Below, in pieces: positions 1 to 8,065 of a stretch of 64,000 bases of DNA. The DNA lies in contig CAKOPW010000003.1 of assembly GCA_934101115.1 (NCBI GenBank), positions 1 through 64,000 of the forward strand. Reading direction: 5' to 3'. The DNA is from an uncultured Bacilli bacterium. Its GTDB lineage: Bacteria; Bacillota_I; Bacilli_A; RF39; UBA660. The notes beneath the pieces were generated by a model. It searched no databases. It worked only from the letters and a program-made list of their open reading frames with translations, and was not told where the DNA came from. The translations under genes and the position numbers were made by a program. Each line of letters begins with the position of its first letter. Positions within the stretch are counted from its first letter, which is position 1.

Positions 1-30
1 CATCTATAACATTTGATGTAGTCAAAAACG

Positions 31-56
31 AGCAAGATTAAATTCTTGCTTTTTTA
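31..56 (+). terminator. hairpin followed by T-run
   Basis: A 6-bp stem (GCAAGA/TCTTGC) is followed by six T. It would stop plus-strand transcription entering from outside the window; the minus strand also has a short T-run beyond it. Confidence 0.5.
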
Positions 57-60
57 ATGA

Positions 61-86
61 AAAAAATACCAGATTACACTGGTATT
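61..86 (-). terminator. intrinsic terminator of the 110-aa gene
   Basis: An 8-bp perfect stem AATACCAG/CTGGTATT has a T-run on the minus strand just downstream of the gene ending at 97. A near-identical hairpin occurs at 2171-2196. Confidence 0.75.
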
Positions 87-96
87 ATTACTTTTT

Positions 97-429
97 CTAT
101 TTACCACTTCTTTGGTCATTTATGGTTTTAATAATAACTTCATATCTATTTAGTATATCATCTGAAAGAATCGATTCTATAGCAGGTATACTAGCATCCA
201 TCATCAAATCAACTGATCTATCCAATAAAATATTATGGATTTCAAGTGACTCATCATGAGTTACAATATTCAGATTTTCATGTCCATAATAATAACTAAC
301 CCACTTAATCAATGCATTAAGAACTTTCTCATAGTCGTTTTTTGCTAGTTTTAATGATTTTAAGTTAATAGCAATTGTTAACTTACCTATAATATCTGCA
401 AAGTCTGTAACCAATACTTGACTAATCAT
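97..429 (-). CDS. hypothetical protein, 110 aa
   Basis: I do not recognise this protein. It starts MISQVLVTDF, has no membrane segment or signal peptide, and reads as a small soluble, mostly helical protein. It is the last gene of a minus-strand run (AbiEi-like, BRO-N, this gene) and is followed at once by a strong terminator. The ribosome binding site before 429 is weak. The neighbours are of phage or mobile-element type, so it is probably accessory. Confidence 0.55.
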   Translation of the reverse strand: MISQVLVTDFADIIGKLTIAINLKSLKLAKNDYEKVLNALIKWVSYYYGHENLNIVTHDESLEIHNILLDRSVDLMMDASIPAIESILSDDILNRYEVIIKTINDQRSGK

Positions 430-507
430 AAAATCCCGCTAACTTTCCCTCTATAATTTTTTAAATATTCGTTAATTTTACATTTTCTCATAAAGTATAC
501 TTATTTC

Positions 508-1359
508 TTAAGATTCCTCCAATTCCTTTGTTTCTTTATATTCATAATTTAATCTATTTTGTTTAGTAACAATAGATTCTCCCAAATTTCTTTCTATATC
601 TTCTCTTGCAACTTTTGCTGCATGTCCACCCATTCTAGCAATTTCTTTATTTGGTTCTAAACCTTGTGGTTTATGTTTCTCTGCTAGTCTTTTTGCGGTT
701 TCTTCTGATAAATCAGTTAATATTATTTCAATATTATCCATATTGTCTCTCAAAGACTCTTTACGAAGTCCTTTATATTGTTTATATTCTTTTGCAGTCA
801 TACCTGACCACTCTTTATAAATTTCATTAGTTAATATTGCAAATTCTTTACCTTCAGTTATACCGTTTTCTTGCCAAATATCAGTTAATTCTTTTCTATC
901 TTGAATTCCTTTTAATCTTTTTGAAATCCATTTTTCATCATAACCTTTTGCACGATATATATCTATTGCTCTTTGTGCTGCAAGTGATGGATCAAATACT
1001 TCATCTATTCTTTCACTTCCTAATTTAGCTAACCAGACTTTTACTGGTTCTGCATTTTTACTAGGAATTGATTCAATTATTCTAAATATTCCTTCTATAT
1101 CAACAACATCTGTCAATCTATATTTACCATCTTGAGCTTTTAATTTCAACTGGTGACAATTTGTCACCGTTTCATTACCTTCTTCTTTTAATCGTTGTTT
1201 TAATTTATTCCAATACTTTCTACTATCCTTACTTTCCGAAATTACTCCGACTATATCGACAACACTGATATAATATTTTTCATCTTCTTTATCCCATACA
1301 GTTCTTATTGTCTCATTATTAAATATTTTATTAATTAAATGCATTTTATCTTGATTCAT
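508..1359 (-). CDS. BRO-N domain (phage antirepressor/DinD-like) protein
   Basis: This 283-aa protein has an N-terminal BRO-N type DNA-binding module (about residues 10-115: VWDKEDEKYYISVVDIVGV, then the VKVWLAKLG segment). A second part (about 120-260) resembles the C-terminal half of DinD/antirepressor-like proteins, with the LAEKHKPQGLEPN and RMGGHAAKVARE segments. An AGGAGG ribosome site precedes the start. Family members occur in prophages and chromosomal accessory islands, where they are DNA-binding or damage-inducible; the exact role is unknown. No signs of decay are seen. Confidence 0.75.
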   Translation of the reverse strand: MNQDKMHLINKIFNNETIRTVWDKEDEKYYISVVDIVGVISESKDSRKYWNKLKQRLKEEGNETVTNCHQLKLKAQDGKYRLTDVVDIEGIFRIIESIPSKNAEPVKVWLAKLGSERIDEVFDPSLAAQRAIDIYRAKGYDEKWISKRLKGIQDRKELTDIWQENGITEGKEFAILTNEIYKEWSGMTAKEYKQYKGLRKESLRDNMDNIEIILTDLSEETAKRLAEKHKPQGLEPNKEIARMGGHAAKVAREDIERNLGESIVTKQNRLNYEYKETKELEES

Positions 1360-1470
1360 TTATAACCTCCTCTTTTATTTCAAATTTAAATAACTCAATA
1401 ACATCTTTACATTTTTTTCATTGTATCCTGTTTACTAATATCTTATTGTTAGATAATTATTTTTTTATTA

Positions 1471-2094
1471 CTAATACACCAAATCTATAAAAGTCATTAC
1501 AACGTCTTTTATACCCATTTTTTCTGCGTACAAAGATAGCTTGTTGAGATCTTTATCATTTCTTTTTAAATACTCTCTTACACTATATTTAATAAGTTCT
1601 AAATCTATTCTATTTTTAGATCGAATAATATCACATATACATCTTTCAACGTCATATGCTTTAACTTTATTACCCATAGGAGTTTTCACTTCAACAAGAC
1701 CAAGTTCATAAATATCATTATCAACATAAAACACATTGTGTTTTCTTAAGTGAATACTATTATAGTTTCTCTTTACAGTTATATCATAGACTCCACTTGG
1801 ATCTTCTAAAGATAATCCATGAAAATATAAAGCTGTCATATGAGAAAATATAACATTAGGCATACTTAAACAAAAAATATAATAATCATCTTCATTTCTT
1901 TTAGTATCAATATAAATACCTGATGCCACTTTTTTTATAATACCTTTATCCTGCATAATTGAAAGATACATTCTGTGTATATCAAACATATCAAGTTCTT
2001 TTGAAGTAATATATCCATTATTTCTTTTCATAAGTTCTTCAATAATTTCAATATTACTCTTATCTTGAAACTCCTTTATAGTTAACTTTTCCAT
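1471..2094 (-). CDS. AbiEi-family type IV antitoxin-like regulator (no toxin partner)
   Basis: This 207-aa protein matches the AbiEi pattern: an N-terminal winged helix (about 15-70, ending GIIKKVASGIYI) followed by the AbiEi core (SHMTALYFHGL, then VKTPMGNKVKAYDVERCICD). In known systems AbiEi is both antitoxin and autorepressor, and the AbiEii nucleotidyltransferase toxin lies directly downstream. Here the next gene downstream is the BRO-N protein, so the toxin is absent. A good promoter with inverted repeats lies just upstream (2104-2150), consistent with autoregulation. Confidence 0.8.
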   Translation of the reverse strand: MEKLTIKEFQDKSNIEIIEELMKRNNGYITSKELDMFDIHRMYLSIMQDKGIIKKVASGIYIDTKRNEDDYYIFCLSMPNVIFSHMTALYFHGLSLEDPSGVYDITVKRNYNSIHLRKHNVFYVDNDIYELGLVEVKTPMGNKVKAYDVERCICDIIRSKNRIDLELIKYSVREYLKRNDKDLNKLSLYAEKMGIKDVVMTFIDLVY

Positions 2095-2103
2095 ATAGCA
2101 CCT

Positions 2104-2150
2104 CTTGACTTTTCTACTTAAACAATATCACATTACGTGAAAAAGTCAAG
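2104..2150 (-). promoter_or_regulatory. promoter with nested inverted repeats upstream of the AbiEi-like gene
   Basis: On the minus strand TTGACT and TATTGT stand 17 bp apart, a good -35/-10 pair. The spacer contains the dyad TCACGTAATGTGA (2128-2140). Perfect 10-bp inverted repeats CTTGACTTTT (2104-2113) and AAAAGTCAAG (2141-2150) flank it, the latter overlapping the -35. AbiEi proteins are known to repress their own promoters through inverted repeats; binding here is inferred. Confidence 0.65.
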
Positions 2151-2170
2151 CAAAAATTATTTATACTAGC

Positions 2171-2196
2171 AAAAAAAATACCAGATTACGCTGGTA
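2171..2196 (-). terminator. intrinsic terminator of the amidase gene
   Basis: The stem AATACCAG/CTGGTATT with a T-run on the minus strand overlaps the last amidase codons. It is almost identical to the hairpin at 61-86. Confidence 0.75.
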
Positions 2197-2948
2197 TTAT
2201 TAATTCTTTTCCTATACTTAAAACATTACTAGTTAAGTTATTAGCAACTTTTATAGCATCAACTGTTGTATTATATTTTCTTGCTATTGAATATAATGTA
2301 TCCCCTGATTTTACTATATGTGTTTTTACATCAAAACTGCTAGGTATAATAAGTTTTTGTCCAATTGATAAGGTATCTGATTTTAAATTATTAAGTTCTT
2401 TAATTTTGCTAACCGTTGTACTATATTTTTTAGCTATTGAATAAAGAGTATCACCTTTCTCAACTACATACGCATTAGTGGTTTGATCCTTCTTTTGGTC
2501 GTTAACTAATAATTTTTGATTAACAGAAATCATATTACTTTTTAAATTGTTCAAATCTTTTAACTTATCAACAGTTATTCCATATTTTTTAGCTATCGAA
2601 TATAATGTGTCACCCGACTTAACAGTATAGTAATCTAGATCATCTTTGGAGTAACCAATATAATCTAGAAGAGCTTCTAAAGTTGCATATGCATAACGTT
2701 CATAATTTTTCTTTAATTTAGCTGCATCTTTAGTATTATCCAAAAAGCCATATTCTACAATTATTGATTCATAAGGATCTGTATCTCTTAAAATAAAGTA
2801 ATAATCTTTGTTCGGATTAGATGTTCCACGTTTTTGATAGTATTTCCTAATTGTTTGACCATTTTTAGCAAGCTCATTTAACACTTTAGAGGATAAAGTT
2901 TCATTATTACGAAGAGCATAAATTACTTCAGCACCTTCAGCACCTCCT
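2186..2948 (-). pseudogene. 3' part of N-acetylmuramoyl-L-alanine amidase with three LysM repeats, cut by ICE1
   Basis: The reading frame is open from the ICE1 junction and gives GGAEGAEVIYALRN, then the Amidase_3 catalytic-Glu segment IVEYGFLDN, then three LysM repeats (each near YTVKSGDTLYSIAKKYG or a close variant). The first half of the catalytic domain is missing. It is found in matching frame at 44115-44294, ending NHINAGG. An internal ATG at 2884 could yield a 232-aa product lacking the zinc ligands, so as it stands this is a gene fragment. Precise excision of ICE1 would rejoin NHINAGG to AEGAEV without a frame change. Confidence 0.9.
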
Positions 2949-2971
2949 AAGTGCCCTTGCCTCTGGCAAAG
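2942..2971. other. attL of ICE1
   Basis: The core ACCTCCT (2942-2948) is followed inside the element by GTGCCCTTGCCTCTGGCA (2951-2968). The arm at the other end reads, outward from its core on the complementary strand, GTGCCGTTGCCTCGGCA. The two arms therefore form an imperfect inverted repeat about the core, as expected for a large serine integrase attP. Confidence 0.85.
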
Positions 2972-3067
2972 CTAAACATTTCTTTTTAATATTTTTGTAT
3001 ATATTTATCAATTTCCTGAAATCAAGAAACTGATATAATAAATTACTATTGTTAATTTTATCAATAC

Positions 3068-4750
3068 TTAATCCTTTTTTATTTGTTCATTTTTCCTACC
3101 TTTTTTTCCATAAGGATTACGAATCGGATATCTGTCTTCATATGTAAAGTTACTTTCTGGAATAACATCATATTTATATTTAATTATGATATTTCTATCT
3201 TTATCAATTTGAATTTTCTCAATTAGCATATCATATAATTCTTTTTTTGATTTTTTTAAATTTAGTAATTCCTTAATCTTTTTAGTATAGTCTGGAAGAA
3301 TATTAGAACTATTTTTAAGTCTATATACTTCCATTTTTTGCTTTTCAATTTTATCATTAATTTCTTTCAATTTATCATCATATTCTTTTGATAATTCTTT
3401 ATACATTTCAGCAGAAATAACTTCTTCACATCTATCTTCATAAAGTGTTGACAATCTCTTTGTTAGCTTATTTTTTTCTACCTCATATTTTTTTATTACT
3501 TTATAAATTTCATCTGTACTTTCACCTACTTTTTTAGTAACTTCAGAACTTAATTTTTTTATATCTAATTTTTTTATATGATAATTTATATCCCTATCTA
3601 TAACTTCTAACAATTGTTCTTCTAAATAATCATAAGGATAAAAATGAGGATAACATCTAACTCTTATTGGATCCCTAGAATATCTATTACAATTAATTTC
3701 CCAATAGTCTCTCTTACTTCTATAATAAATAGATAATCTATTGCCACATTCTGCACAATATATTTTGCCTTCTAGCAATCTTTTAGGTCTATTTACTTTA
3801 ATATGATAATTTCTATCTTTGTTTTTCTTTATTAATTGGCAATATTCAAATGTTTCCTTATCAACTAACGCTTCGTGTGTATTTTCAACTATATCCCATA
3901 ATCTTTCATCTAATGTTATTTTCTTTTTTGATTTATAGTTAACCTTTGTTTGAGTATGCTGAACCATATCACCAGTATAGATTCTATTTTCTAAAATTTT
4001 TCTAACCGTAGATATATTCCATTTAGTAGCATCAATCAATCTTGAAGAGTATGCAGTTTTTTTATAAGCACTCGGTGTTGGTACACCCTCCTCATTTAAT
4101 CTAGTTGCTATTTCTGATGGTCCAATTCCATTTGCTCTCCATTTAAATATATTCTTAACTGTTGGTGCCGTATCTGGATTAGGTATAAGATGACCTTTAT
4201 CTTCTGGATCTCTCATATATCCATAACTTGGTAAGCTACCAATAAACTTACCTTTCTTCCTTTTTTCATTTAAGACATTTCTTATCTTCACTGAATTTTG
4301 TTTACTATAATAATCATTACAAGCAATTATGAATGTTGAAGAATCATTACTAGCTTGATTTTTAAAACTATCATAAGATTCTAATATAGATATAAATCTT
4401 ATATTATTCTCAGGAAAATATGTTTCAATATAATATCCTGTCATAACATGATCTCTACCTAATCTTGATAAATCTTTAACAATAACACAGTTTATTTTTT
4501 TATCTTTAATATCTTCCATTAATCTTTGAAAACCAGGTCTATCAAAATCAGTACCAGAAAAACCATCATCTACATATTCATTTACTAAATTGTAATTATG
4601 ACATTTGACATAATCTCTTAATAATTCTTTTTGATTTACAACACTTTCACTATCAGATTCGTATTTTTTATCTTTGTCTCTATCTTCTTGAGATAATCTT
4701 ATATAAATTCCAACATTAAAATCTATATCATTCAAGTAATTATTATACAT
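3068..4750 (-). CDS. large serine recombinase (integrase/excisionase of ICE1)
   Basis: This is a 560-aa resolvase/invertase-type recombinase. The N-terminal catalytic domain has the nucleophile in IYIRLSQEDRD (Ser20) and the VIVKDLSRLGRDH segment. A recombinase domain follows (GYMRDPEDKGHLIPNP), then a zinc ribbon (YCAECGN with later Cys) and a C-terminal coiled coil rich in Lys/Glu. The start at 4750 follows GGAGG; an in-frame TTG at 4762 overlaps that site and is rejected. It sits about 120 bp from attL, where ICE integrase genes usually lie, and should catalyse integration and excision at the ACCTCCT core. It is unlike the recombinase at 44384. Confidence 0.93.
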   Translation of the reverse strand: MYNNYLNDIDFNVGIYIRLSQEDRDKDKKYESDSESVVNQKELLRDYVKCHNYNLVNEYVDDGFSGTDFDRPGFQRLMEDIKDKKINCVIVKDLSRLGRDHVMTGYYIETYFPENNIRFISILESYDSFKNQASNDSSTFIIACNDYYSKQNSVKIRNVLNEKRKKGKFIGSLPSYGYMRDPEDKGHLIPNPDTAPTVKNIFKWRANGIGPSEIATRLNEEGVPTPSAYKKTAYSSRLIDATKWNISTVRKILENRIYTGDMVQHTQTKVNYKSKKKITLDERLWDIVENTHEALVDKETFEYCQLIKKNKDRNYHIKVNRPKRLLEGKIYCAECGNRLSIYYRSKRDYWEINCNRYSRDPIRVRCYPHFYPYDYLEEQLLEVIDRDINYHIKKLDIKKLSSEVTKKVGESTDEIYKVIKKYEVEKNKLTKRLSTLYEDRCEEVISAEMYKELSKEYDDKLKEINDKIEKQKMEVYRLKNSSNILPDYTKKIKELLNLKKSKKELYDMLIEKIQIDKDRNIIIKYKYDVIPESNFTYEDRYPIRNPYGKKGRKNEQIKKD

Positions 4751-4836
4751 TTTTACCTCCAATCTTAATTACTCGATTGATATTAAGACAATAAAATAAT
4801 AACACTTGAATAAAAATTAAACAAAACTGCGATTTA

Positions 4837-4935
4837 TCAAGTATTTAAGTTTTGCCTTTCTTTCATAATTTCATCTATAAGATATCTCAAAATAAGATCT
4901 TCAAAAGTTATCTTTTTATTAATATTTTCATTCAT
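4837..4935 (-). CDS. putative small protein, 32 aa
   Basis: A short frame beginning MNENINKKITFEDLILRYL and ending TGA lies between the MazF-like gene and the recombinase. It is amphipathic and charged with no membrane segment. The Shine-Dalgarno is poor (GGTGTTGTT). Its length and position resemble small ORFs next to ICE recombinases, some of which act as directionality factors, but nothing here proves that. Confidence 0.35.
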   Translation of the reverse strand: MNENINKKITFEDLILRYLIDEIMKERQNLNT

Positions 4936-4946
4936 AACAACACCCA

Positions 4947-5324
4947 TTAAAATAATATGTTCTCATCATTAAAACATTCATTTGTTATATTAAATGCTTT
5001 AATAATACCAATATCTAGTTTTTTAATTTCTTCTTTTGTTAATGAGTCTACATAAGATATTAATCTTGATTTATCTAATACTCTGATTTGTTCTAATAGT
5101 GCTATTGAATTATGTTTTATATGCACAGATTTAACTAGTACATGAGTTGGTAAATGTGGTTTAGACTTAACCCTACTTGTTAAAGGTGCCACTAATACTG
5201 TTGGACTATATTTATTTCCAATATCATTTTGAATAATTACAACTGGTCTAGTTCCATTTTGTTCACTTCCAACAATAGGATCTAAAAAAGCGTAATAAAT
5301 ATCTCCCTTATTTATCGTATTCAT
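4947..5324 (-). CDS. PemK/MazF-family toxin-like protein
   Basis: A protein of about 125 aa carries MazF/PemK signatures: the GDIYYAFLDPIVGSEQNGTRP start, PVVIIQND, and VAPLTSR. Family members are mRNA endoribonucleases. The start at 5324 overlaps the end of the upstream 70-aa gene by 17 bp, so the two are translationally coupled. That upstream protein is the candidate antitoxin by position only, since it does not look like MazE or an RHH protein. It may help ICE1 persist. Confidence 0.8.
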   Translation of the reverse strand: MNTINKGDIYYAFLDPIVGSEQNGTRPVVIIQNDIGNKYSPTVLVAPLTSRVKSKPHLPTHVLVKSVHIKHNSIALLEQIRVLDKSRLISYVDSLTKEEIKKLDIGIIKAFNITNECFNDENILF

Positions 5325-5520
5325 CTTTAATCTCAACCCTATATATAGTTTTTGGTCTTGTATTATTAAATAAAGACCTCAAATTCAAATTATTATTTTT
5401 ATCTAAATAATTATCAATCAATTTTTGTACATCAGCCTTAGCCTTTTTCATACTCGTTTGAGTATGATCCATAGTTATTTCATATTCAACTTTTACAGTT
5501 ACTCTATATCTTTTTTTCAT
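5308..5520 (-). CDS. small basic protein upstream of the MazF-like gene (possible antitoxin)
   Basis: This 70-aa protein starts MKKRYRVTVKVEYEITMDHT. The start at 5520 is set by AGGAGG a few bases upstream. The first third looks like a beta-strand, followed by a helix (KKAKADVQKLIDNYLD). It overlaps the MazF-like gene out of frame, which fits an antitoxin/toxin arrangement, but I do not recognise the family. A terminator-bearing structured RNA lies directly upstream. Confidence 0.5.
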   Translation of the reverse strand: MKKRYRVTVKVEYEITMDHTQTSMKKAKADVQKLIDNYLDKNNNLNLRSLFNNTRPKTIYRVEIKDEYDK

Positions 5521-5538
5521 CTTAAAAATCCTCCTATG

Positions 5539-5745
5539 TAAAAACACAGAATTTCTCCTGTGTCTAATATTTCTTTATTTTTATAACTGACATTTTTCTA
5601 AGTACCTTCAGCTGAGGATTTCATCAAACGATTGAAAAGCTATTTCAATCTCACAGGAATTTCACCTTTCCGAGGTTCTCTCCGAACTGTCTCCATTGCT
5701 TTAGACTGTGGCTAGACAGGAGTATCTTTAATTCTATTATTAGTC
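5539..5745 (-). ncRNA. candidate structured RNA of about 200 nt with terminator
   Basis: In a 428-bp gene-free stretch the minus strand can fold into several local helices. These are CTGTC/GACAG, GTTC/GAAC, GGAA/TTCC, the 8-bp hairpin GATTGAAA/TTTCAATC (5629-5649), CC-TCAGCTGA-AGG, and a final terminator ACACAG/CTGTGT with a T-run (5539-5564). It contains no reading frame. I cannot match it to a known riboswitch or T-box. It may be an independent RNA or the leader of the toxin-like operon that starts 19 bp downstream. Confidence 0.5.
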
Positions 5746-5875
5746 ATCGCAAATTAAATGCTATTTAATTTTATAACCAAATATTAATCGACAAGCGTAT
5801 TTGTTAAAGTGCTCTTAATAATAGGAAAGTATTTGATGAATGAGTATTTAATTTTCAAAGAACCTCTGTTTCAAT

Positions 5876-5922
5876 CAAAAAAAAGAAACAGTGAAAGGTT
5901 TTATTCCCTCTCAACTGTTTCC
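5876..5922 (-). terminator. strong intrinsic terminator after the sigma factor gene
   Basis: On the minus strand GAAACAG-TTGAGAGG pairs with CCTTTCA-CTGTTTC around an 8-nt loop, and T8 follows. It separates the sigma factor transcript from the structured-RNA region. Confidence 0.85.
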
Positions 5923-5948
5923 TCACTAACTTTTAAAAATATACCCAC

Positions 5949-6422
5949 TTAAACTAATTTTTTTAAAATTTCTTTTAAATTATTTTTAGCAGCAGTTAAA
6001 CTCTTTGAAATATTCTTTTGTGATACATTTTCTAATTTTGCTATTTCTTTTTCAGTTAATTCATCAAAATAATATAATTTAATTCTTCTTCGTTGCACTT
6101 CTGGTAACATATTAATTGCTTTTCTTAAATCTTCTAATGATGTTTTTCTTATGATTAAGTCTTCTATAGATTTTTGTTTAAATAACATTCTATTATTTAA
6201 AGTATGTTCAGTAAGTTCAGAATGTTCTATATGTCTATCAAATTCATTTAATTCTTTCAGATCATCAAGCTCAAATCTATTCATCAAATCAAATACTTCT
6301 TTAGTTACCTCTACTTCGTTATATTTATTGTTACTTTTAAATATTATGTAATAGTTATTATTAATTATTTTTAAGTTATATGGATTGTCCATCTTTTTTC
6401 TTCTTTTTGGTCTATCAACCAT
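5949..6422 (-). CDS. sigma-70 family (region 4) transcription factor of the ICE
   Basis: This is a protein of about 157 aa. The C-terminal half is a sigma region-4 helix-turn-helix (INMLPEVQRRRIKLYYFDEL, then TEKEIAKLENVSQKNISKSL). The N-terminal half is specific to small ICE sigma-like factors. The start at 6422 is chosen because GGAGG lies 8 nt upstream; an earlier in-frame start at 6437 overlaps that site. Relatives are common in clostridial ICEs, where they are thought to control transfer or excision genes. A long hairpin-rich leader (6436-6720) suggests attenuation. Confidence 0.85.
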   Translation of the reverse strand: MVDRPKRRKKMDNPYNLKIINNNYYIIFKSNNKYNEVEVTKEVFDLMNRFELDDLKELNEFDRHIEHSELTEHTLNNRMLFKQKSIEDLIIRKTSLEDLRKAINMLPEVQRRRIKLYYFDELTEKEIAKLENVSQKNISKSLTAAKNNLKEILKKLV

Positions 6423-6435
6423 TTTCTTATCCTCC

Positions 6436-6720
6436 AATCAATTCGTTTTTTTGAATTGATTAGAGGTGGACCTCTACAACTTAGAATTGCATTTGTACAA
6501 ACAAAAAAGACGTCAGACAAGGTAATCCATTTAAGGACTCCTAATCTGACGTCAACAAAACTAGGGCTAGTAAAACTAGAAAAGACTTTTTTACTAGCAA
6601 TATATATTATTAATTTTTTCCTTTTGTTCTTTCTAAAAACTATCCAATAATATTTTCGATTTATCTTTTTCATAGGCAAAAACTCCCCTGAGCAAATGCC
6701 TTATGTGAGAGTTTTGTCTT
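6436..6720 (-). promoter_or_regulatory. hairpin-rich leader with terminator-like stem and possible leader peptide
   Basis: Four hairpins lie upstream of the sigma factor gene. They are AATCAATTC/GAATTGATT (6436-6461, next to the ribosome site), AGAGGT/ACCTCT (6462-6475), GACGTCAGA/TCTGACGTC (6509-6553) with T6 on the minus strand, and GCTAGTAAAA/TTTTACTAGC (6566-6598). A GGGGAG site precedes ATG at 6673, which opens a Lys/Arg-rich frame (MKKINRKYYWIVFRKNKR) running through the hairpins to 6371. This layout resembles attenuators where ribosome stalling changes folding; the ligand is unknown. Confidence 0.6.
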
Positions 6721-6880
6721 ATTACATAATTAAAACGAAAAATACATATAATATGTATAAGTTATAGCATTATTCTTTTAACCGACTAATTATATTCAAC
6801 CAAAACAAACCCCTATTACAATATCACAGATGTTATATGTGGCATTGCAAACATTAAATTCCCCTCAAAATTTAATTGGT

Positions 6881-6889
6881 TGATATAAT
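6881..6889 (+). promoter_or_regulatory. possible extended -10 promoter facing the hsdS/hsdR cassette
   Basis: TGATATAAT fits an extended -10 (TGN before TATAAT), without a good -35. It is the only promoter-like signal I see in the otherwise gene-free stretch 6680-6981. If used, it would transcribe the plus-strand hsdS cassette and hsdR in the present orientation. Confidence 0.35.
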
Positions 6890-7013
6890 AACACACAAAT
6901 AGTGCGAAAAATGTCGAATTTTGTCTAAAAGGTTGTTTTTGTGGTATAAAAAGACATTCCAAACATAAAAATTAACCTTTCATGTACAGCCAAATTATTA
7001 AATATACATTTTT

Positions 7014-7032
7014 TTGGGAACAACGTAAGTTA
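7014..7032 (+). repeat. hsdS inversion repeat, type 1 (copy a)
   Basis: TTGGGAACAACGTAAGTTA, encoding WEQRKL. It is direct to the copies at 7554, 11320 and 11839, and inverted relative to the copy at 13840-13858. Confidence 0.9.
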
Positions 7033-7420
7033 AAAGATTTAGTTCAAAGTGTAGGAACAGGAAAAAGCAAATATACCATATCTAATTACGACAAGTATCC
7101 GATTTTGGGCTCTAGAAATATTATAGGGTATGATACTTCTTACGATTATAGTGGAGATTTTATTCTTACAGCTCGTGTTGGCGAATATGCCGGAGAATTA
7201 TATAGATATAGGGGAAAGGTTAAAATTACTGATAATACGGTGTATTTGCAGGGAGATAATTTAGATTATTTGTTTTATTTACTCAAAAAATTTAATTTAA
7301 AAAAATTATCGTTTGGATCTGGACAGCCACTTGTAAAGGCTAGCGAATTATCAAATTTAAATTTAATTGTTAGCAATAATAAAAAAGAATCAAAAGCAAT
7401 TGCTAATTTAATGACTAATT

Positions 7421-7451
7421 TAGATAACCTTATCACTCTTCATCAACGTAA
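7421..7451 (+). repeat. hsdS inversion repeat, type 2 (copy b)
   Basis: A 31-bp repeat beginning TAGATAACCTTATCACTC, encoding DNLITLHQRK. It is inverted relative to the copy at 13334-13364. An inversion between these two would complete hsdS with domain c and place hsdR behind it. Confidence 0.9.
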
Positions 7452-7553
7452 GTATGATAAATTAGTAAATGTTAAGCAATCTTTGCTAGAAAAAATGTTT
7501 CCTAAAAATTATTCAAATATTCCTGAAATTAGATTTAAAGGTTTTACTGACGT

Positions 7554-7572
7554 TTGGGAACAACGTAAGTTA
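7554..7572 (+). repeat. hsdS inversion repeat, type 1 (copy c)
   Basis: Identical 19-bp TTGGGAACAACGTAAGTTA at the start of target-recognition segment c. Confidence 0.9.
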
Positions 7573-7966
7573 GGAGAGCTATATAATTTTAGATATGGTG
7601 ATGGAAATCATAATCCAAGTAATGGTGGAAAATATGATGTTTATGGTGCCAACGGAATTATAGGAGGATATGATAAATTCAATTCTGAAGATTCAATTAT
7701 AATTGGTCACATGGGAGAATATGCAGGTTCAGTGTTATGGGCCGAAGGAAAACACTTTGTAACGTATAACGGCACAATTACAAGGCCAAAGAGAAATAAT
7801 ATTGATGATAAATTCGGATACTATATGTTATACAGGAAAGAACTTAATAAGATCTGTGGAGGAAGTGGGTTACCATTTTTGTCATATCAAGAATTAAATA
7901 AAGTTGAAGTTAATTATTCAAAAAATAAAGATGAACAAATTAAAATATCTAAGTTATTAACAGATT

Positions 7967-7997
7967 TAGATAATCTTATCACTCTTCATCAACGTAA
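7967..7997 (+). repeat. hsdS inversion repeat, type 2 (copy d)
   Basis: A 31-bp repeat (TAGATAATCTTATCACTC start) at the end of segment c, differing from copy b by one base. Confidence 0.9.
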
Positions 7998-8065
7998 GCT
8001 TGATAAATTAAAAAATATAAAACAATCATTATTAGATAAAATGTTTGTTTAGAAAGGAGTTTTTT

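Larger units (their letters stand above)
6982..8052 (+). pseudogene. hsdS: silent two-domain hsdS cassette (target-recognition domains a and c)
   Basis: A 356-codon frame encodes two type I specificity domains. Segment a (7033-7420) begins at WEQRKLKDL and ends NLDNLITLHQRKY. Segment c (7573-7966) begins IPEIRFKGFTDVWEQRKLG and ends DNLITLHQRKLDKLKNIKQS. The normal N-terminal lead-in before the first WEQRKL is missing: the frame opens with an unrelated MYSQIIKYTFF and no ribosome site. It therefore looks like a storage copy that becomes expressed when inversion joins it to the 5' end of hsdS at 13905. hsdR follows 13 bp after its stop. Confidence 0.85.

Noticed and set aside
2186..2884. Calling the LysM protein an intact gene starting at the ATG at 2884
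   Set aside because: The frame continues upstream through typical amidase residues to the ICE1 core, and the missing half lies in matching frame at 44115.
6371..6673. Lys/Arg-rich frame through the sigma factor leader as an ordinary gene
   Set aside because: It runs through all the hairpins and into the sigma factor gene, so it is better treated as a possible leader peptide than as a protein.
6915..6921. TGTCGAA resembling a Spo0A box
   Set aside because: A single 7-mer in AT-rich DNA without supporting promoter context is likely chance.
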